DNA from: an uncultured bacterium
Lineage (GTDB): Bacteria > Acidobacteriota > Thermoanaerobaculia > Multivoradales > JAHEKO01
Assembly: GCA_938016625.1 (NCBI GenBank)
Contig: CALILB010000211.1
Coordinates: 1-6,571 of the forward strand
Direction of reading: 5' to 3'
Length of the DNA: 6,571 bases
Notes under the pieces: model-generated
Seen by the model: the letters and a program-made list of their open reading frames with translations, nothing else
What the model was told of the DNA's origin: nothing
Databases searched by the model: none
Shown: in pieces, positions 5,450 to 6,571 of the stretch
How the letters are laid out: every line of letters starts with the position of its first letter
Position numbering within the stretch: the first letter of the stretch is position 1
Position numbers and translations under genes: made by a program

Positions 5450-6100
5450 ATGAAGATCACGGCACAGATGGTCAAGGAGCTCAGGGAGCGCACTGGCGCT
5501 CCGATGATGGACTGCAAACAGGCCCTGGTGGAGACCGGCGGCGACCTGGACAAGGCGGTCGATGCGTTGCGCAAGAAGGGATTGGCGGCGGCGGCCAAGA
5601 AAGCGGGCCGGGTAACGGCCGAAGGTGTCGTTGCCAGCTACATCCACGCCGGCGGCAAGATCGGCGTGCTGGTAGAGGTGAACTGCGAGACTGATTTTGT
5701 CGCCCGCACCGACGATTTCCAGCAGCTGGTCAAGGACATCGCCATGCATGTCGCGGCGGCCGATCCCCGGTTTGTCGGCCGGGAAGAGGTGACAACGAAG
5801 ATCCTGGAGCACGAGGAGGAGATCTACCGGCAGCAGGCGTTGGAGTCGGGCAAGCCGGAAAATGTGGTCGACCGAATCGTGACCGGCAAGATGGACAAGT
5901 TCTACGCGGAGACCGTTCTCCTCGAGCAGCCCTTTGTCAAAGACACCGACAAGACGGTGGGAGAGCTCCTCTCTGAAGCCGTGAGCAAGCTGGGCGAAAA
6001 TCTCCAGATCCGGCGGTTCAGCCGCTTCCGACTCGGCGAGGGTATCGAGAAGCGGGCCGACGATTTCGCCGAAGAGGTTCGCCAACAAGTTGCGAGTTGA
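5450..6100 (+). CDS. tsf: Elongation factor Ts, short form
   Basis: Guanine nucleotide exchange factor that recycles EF-Tu-GDP to the GTP state. The protein has 216 residues, the short single-core form, against 283 in E. coli. Residues 1-40 are the UBA-like EF-Tu-binding head (VKELRERTGAPMMDCKQAL, with Pro where Gly is common in RTGAGMMDCK). TDFVAR at 81-86 is the invariant motif that disturbs the EF-Tu Mg2+ site. The core runs to about 190 and ends in a charged helix. Start ATG at 5450; AGAGG at 5438-5442 is 7 nt upstream, while a stronger AAGGAG at 5431-5436 is rather distant (13 nt). Follows rpsB after 70 bases and ends with TGA at 6098-6100. Confidence 0.97.
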   Translation: MKITAQMVKELRERTGAPMMDCKQALVETGGDLDKAVDALRKKGLAAAAKKAGRVTAEGVVASYIHAGGKIGVLVEVNCETDFVARTDDFQQLVKDIAMHVAAADPRFVGREEVTTKILEHEEEIYRQQALESGKPENVVDRIVTGKMDKFYAETVLLEQPFVKDTDKTVGELLSEAVSKLGENLQIRRFSRFRLGEGIEKRADDFAEEVRQQVAS

Positions 6101-6107
6101 GCACCGA

Positions 6108-6125
6108 GGAGCCCTTCCGGGCTCC
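6108..6125 (+). terminator. GC-rich hairpin after tsf, possible terminator without a T-tract
   Basis: GGAGCCC (6108-6114) and GGGCTCC (6119-6125) form a perfect 7-bp stem with a TTCC loop, starting 8 bases after the tsf stop. Position and stem strength fit the end of the ribosomal operon, but the bases after the stem (CGACCTGCAC) contain no T-run. It may be a weak or factor-assisted terminator or a 3'-end stabiliser. Confidence 0.4.
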
Positions 6126-6147
6126 CGACCTGCACTAATCCCCAACC

Positions 6148-6207
6148 AGCCTGCATTATTCGCCACCGCGCGGCATTATGCCGGGGGGATGGTGAATAAT
6201 GCAGGCT
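6148..6207. repeat. 60-base long-armed palindrome between tsf and pyrH
   Basis: The outer arms AGCCTGCATTATTC (6148-6161) and GAATAATGCAGGCT (6194-6207) are perfect 14-bp complements. The stem continues inward with a G-T pair and three more pairs (6162-6165 with 6190-6193). Inside lies a second hairpin, CGGCA-TTA-TGCCG (6171-6183). It could be a REP-like or miniature inverted-repeat element, since the ends CCTGC/GCAGG resemble transposon ends. Flanking bases give no clean target duplication (CCAG left, CTAG right around CCTGC...GCAGG). It is followed by no T-run, so it is not a typical terminator. Family unassigned. Confidence 0.6.
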
Positions 6208-6219
6208 AGCCTGTACAAT
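6192..6219 (+). promoter_or_regulatory. Predicted pyrH promoter, leaderless-type
   Basis: TACAAT (6214-6219, 5 of 6 to TATAAT) lies 7 nt before GTG 6227. The best -35 candidate is poor: GTGAAT at 6192-6197 with a 16-nt spacer, inside the right arm of the palindrome. Transcription would begin at about 6226-6227, on the start codon. No Shine-Dalgarno sequence beyond a lone AGG at 6221-6223 is present. TACAAT is the loop of the dyad AGCCTG (6208-6213) / CAGGCT (6220-6225), so an operator function is also possible. Confidence 0.45.
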
Positions 6220-6225
6220 CAGGCT
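6208..6225 (+). repeat. Dyad AGCCTG-N6-CAGGCT around the pyrH -10 box
   Basis: A perfect 6-bp inverted repeat with TACAAT as its centre, abutting the right arm of the larger palindrome so that 6202-6213 is itself a 12-base palindrome, CAGGCTAGCCTG. In read-through RNA the right arm contains the only AGG ahead of pyrH, so a stem here could hide the start region. Confidence 0.5.
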
Positions 6226-6226
6226 C

Positions 6227-6571
6227 GTGCCAGACAAGCCGGTCTATCGACGTATTCTGCTGAAGCTCTCCGGCGAGGCCCTGATGGGCTCGCAGAGCTT
6301 TGGTATCGAAGAGCCGGTGGTCAAGGCCGTCGCAGAGGAGATCAAAGGCGTCCACGACCTTGGCGTCCAGGTCGCGATCGTCATCGGCGGCGGCAACATC
6401 ATCCGTGGCCTGGCGGCCAGCCACCGCGGCATCGACCGGGTCACCGGCGACTACATGGGGATGTTGGCCACGGTGATCAACGCACTGGCCCTCCAAGACA
6501 CGCTGGAGAAGATCGGGGTAACGACCCGCGTTCAAACCGCGATCGAGATCCGCGACGTGGCGGAGCCCTTT
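6227..6571 (+). CDS. pyrH: UMP kinase, 3'-truncated by window edge
   Basis: Phosphorylates UMP to UDP in pyrimidine nucleotide synthesis; bacterial members are hexamers of the amino-acid-kinase fold, regulated by UTP and GTP. 115 codons are present of about 240. Signatures: YRRILLKLSGEAL (7-19, with the phosphate-binding K13 and SGE), FGIE (25-28), VAIVIGGGNIIRG (49-61), RGIDRVTGDYMGMLATVINALAL (67-89, the UMP-binding and MGM block) and TRVQTAIEI (100-108). The GTG at 6227 is the only start available: the same frame meets TAA at 6197-6199 with no ATG, GTG or TTG between. Placement after rpsB-tsf is the common bacterial order, normally followed by frr. Separated from tsf by a 126-base gap rich in palindromes. 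Confidence 0.95.
   Translation, partial: MPDKPVYRRILLKLSGEALMGSQSFGIEEPVVKAVAEEIKGVHDLGVQVAIVIGGGNIIRGLAASHRGIDRVTGDYMGMLATVINALALQDTLEKIGVTTRVQTAIEIRDVAEPF

Noticed and set aside
5150..6166. Open frame of 338 codons on the minus strand opposite rpsB and tsf
   Set aside because: Antisense shadow of two certain genes; no protein-family motif and no convincing start context.
1..6571. CRISPR arrays, tRNA/rRNA genes, phage or transposase genes, toxin-antitoxin or defence genes
   Set aside because: No regularly spaced direct repeats, no cloverleaf or rRNA-like segments, and every sizeable stretch is occupied by a recognised housekeeping gene. No previously undescribed protein system was found here.

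Overview
This window is a compact, GC-rich stretch of a bacterial chromosome made almost entirely of housekeeping genes. Nothing looks like a mobile, defence or biosynthetic system. The gene set (menaquinone-type MenG/UbiE, short EF-Ts, rplM-rpsI directly followed by rpsB-tsf-pyrH) and the protein flavour (an ITPA-like RdgB, a FolD with a lineage-type insertion) would fit an uncultured Acidobacteriota-like or deltaproteobacteria-like lineage. That placement is an inference from gene order and protein style; no search was run.

Left part (1-721): the 3' three quarters of argF (ornithine carbamoyltransferase) on the + strand. It meets, tail to tail, a tightly packed minus-strand operon (3527 down to 718) in transcription order ubiE/menG - folD - coaE - rdgB. 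Each gene overlaps the next by 4, 4 and 8 bases. These genes serve quinone methylation, one-carbon folate metabolism, the last step of CoA synthesis and clearing of non-canonical purine nucleotides.

Middle (3528-3671): a divergent control region. On the minus strand a -10-like TACACT lies exactly 7 nt before the ubiE ATG, suggesting a leaderless transcript. On the + strand a near-ideal promoter (TTGACA-N17-TAAGAT) drives the ribosomal genes. Its leader carries two copies of the dyad CTTTG-N5-CAAAG spaced exactly 21 bases apart.

Right part (3672-6571, + strand): rplM (L13), rpsI (S9, GTG start), rpsB (S2, TTG start and an acidic tail), tsf (short EF-Ts), then a 126-base gap, then the first 115 codons of pyrH (UMP kinase, GTG start), which runs off the window. 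The tsf-pyrH gap is the structurally richest non-coding segment. It holds a 7-bp GC-rich hairpin, a 60-base palindrome with long arms, and a second dyad whose loop is TACAAT. TACAAT is a -10-like box 7 nt before the pyrH GTG, the same geometry as at ubiE. The main leads here are regulatory: paired leaderless-type starts, the twin dyads in the rplM leader, and the palindrome ahead of pyrH.
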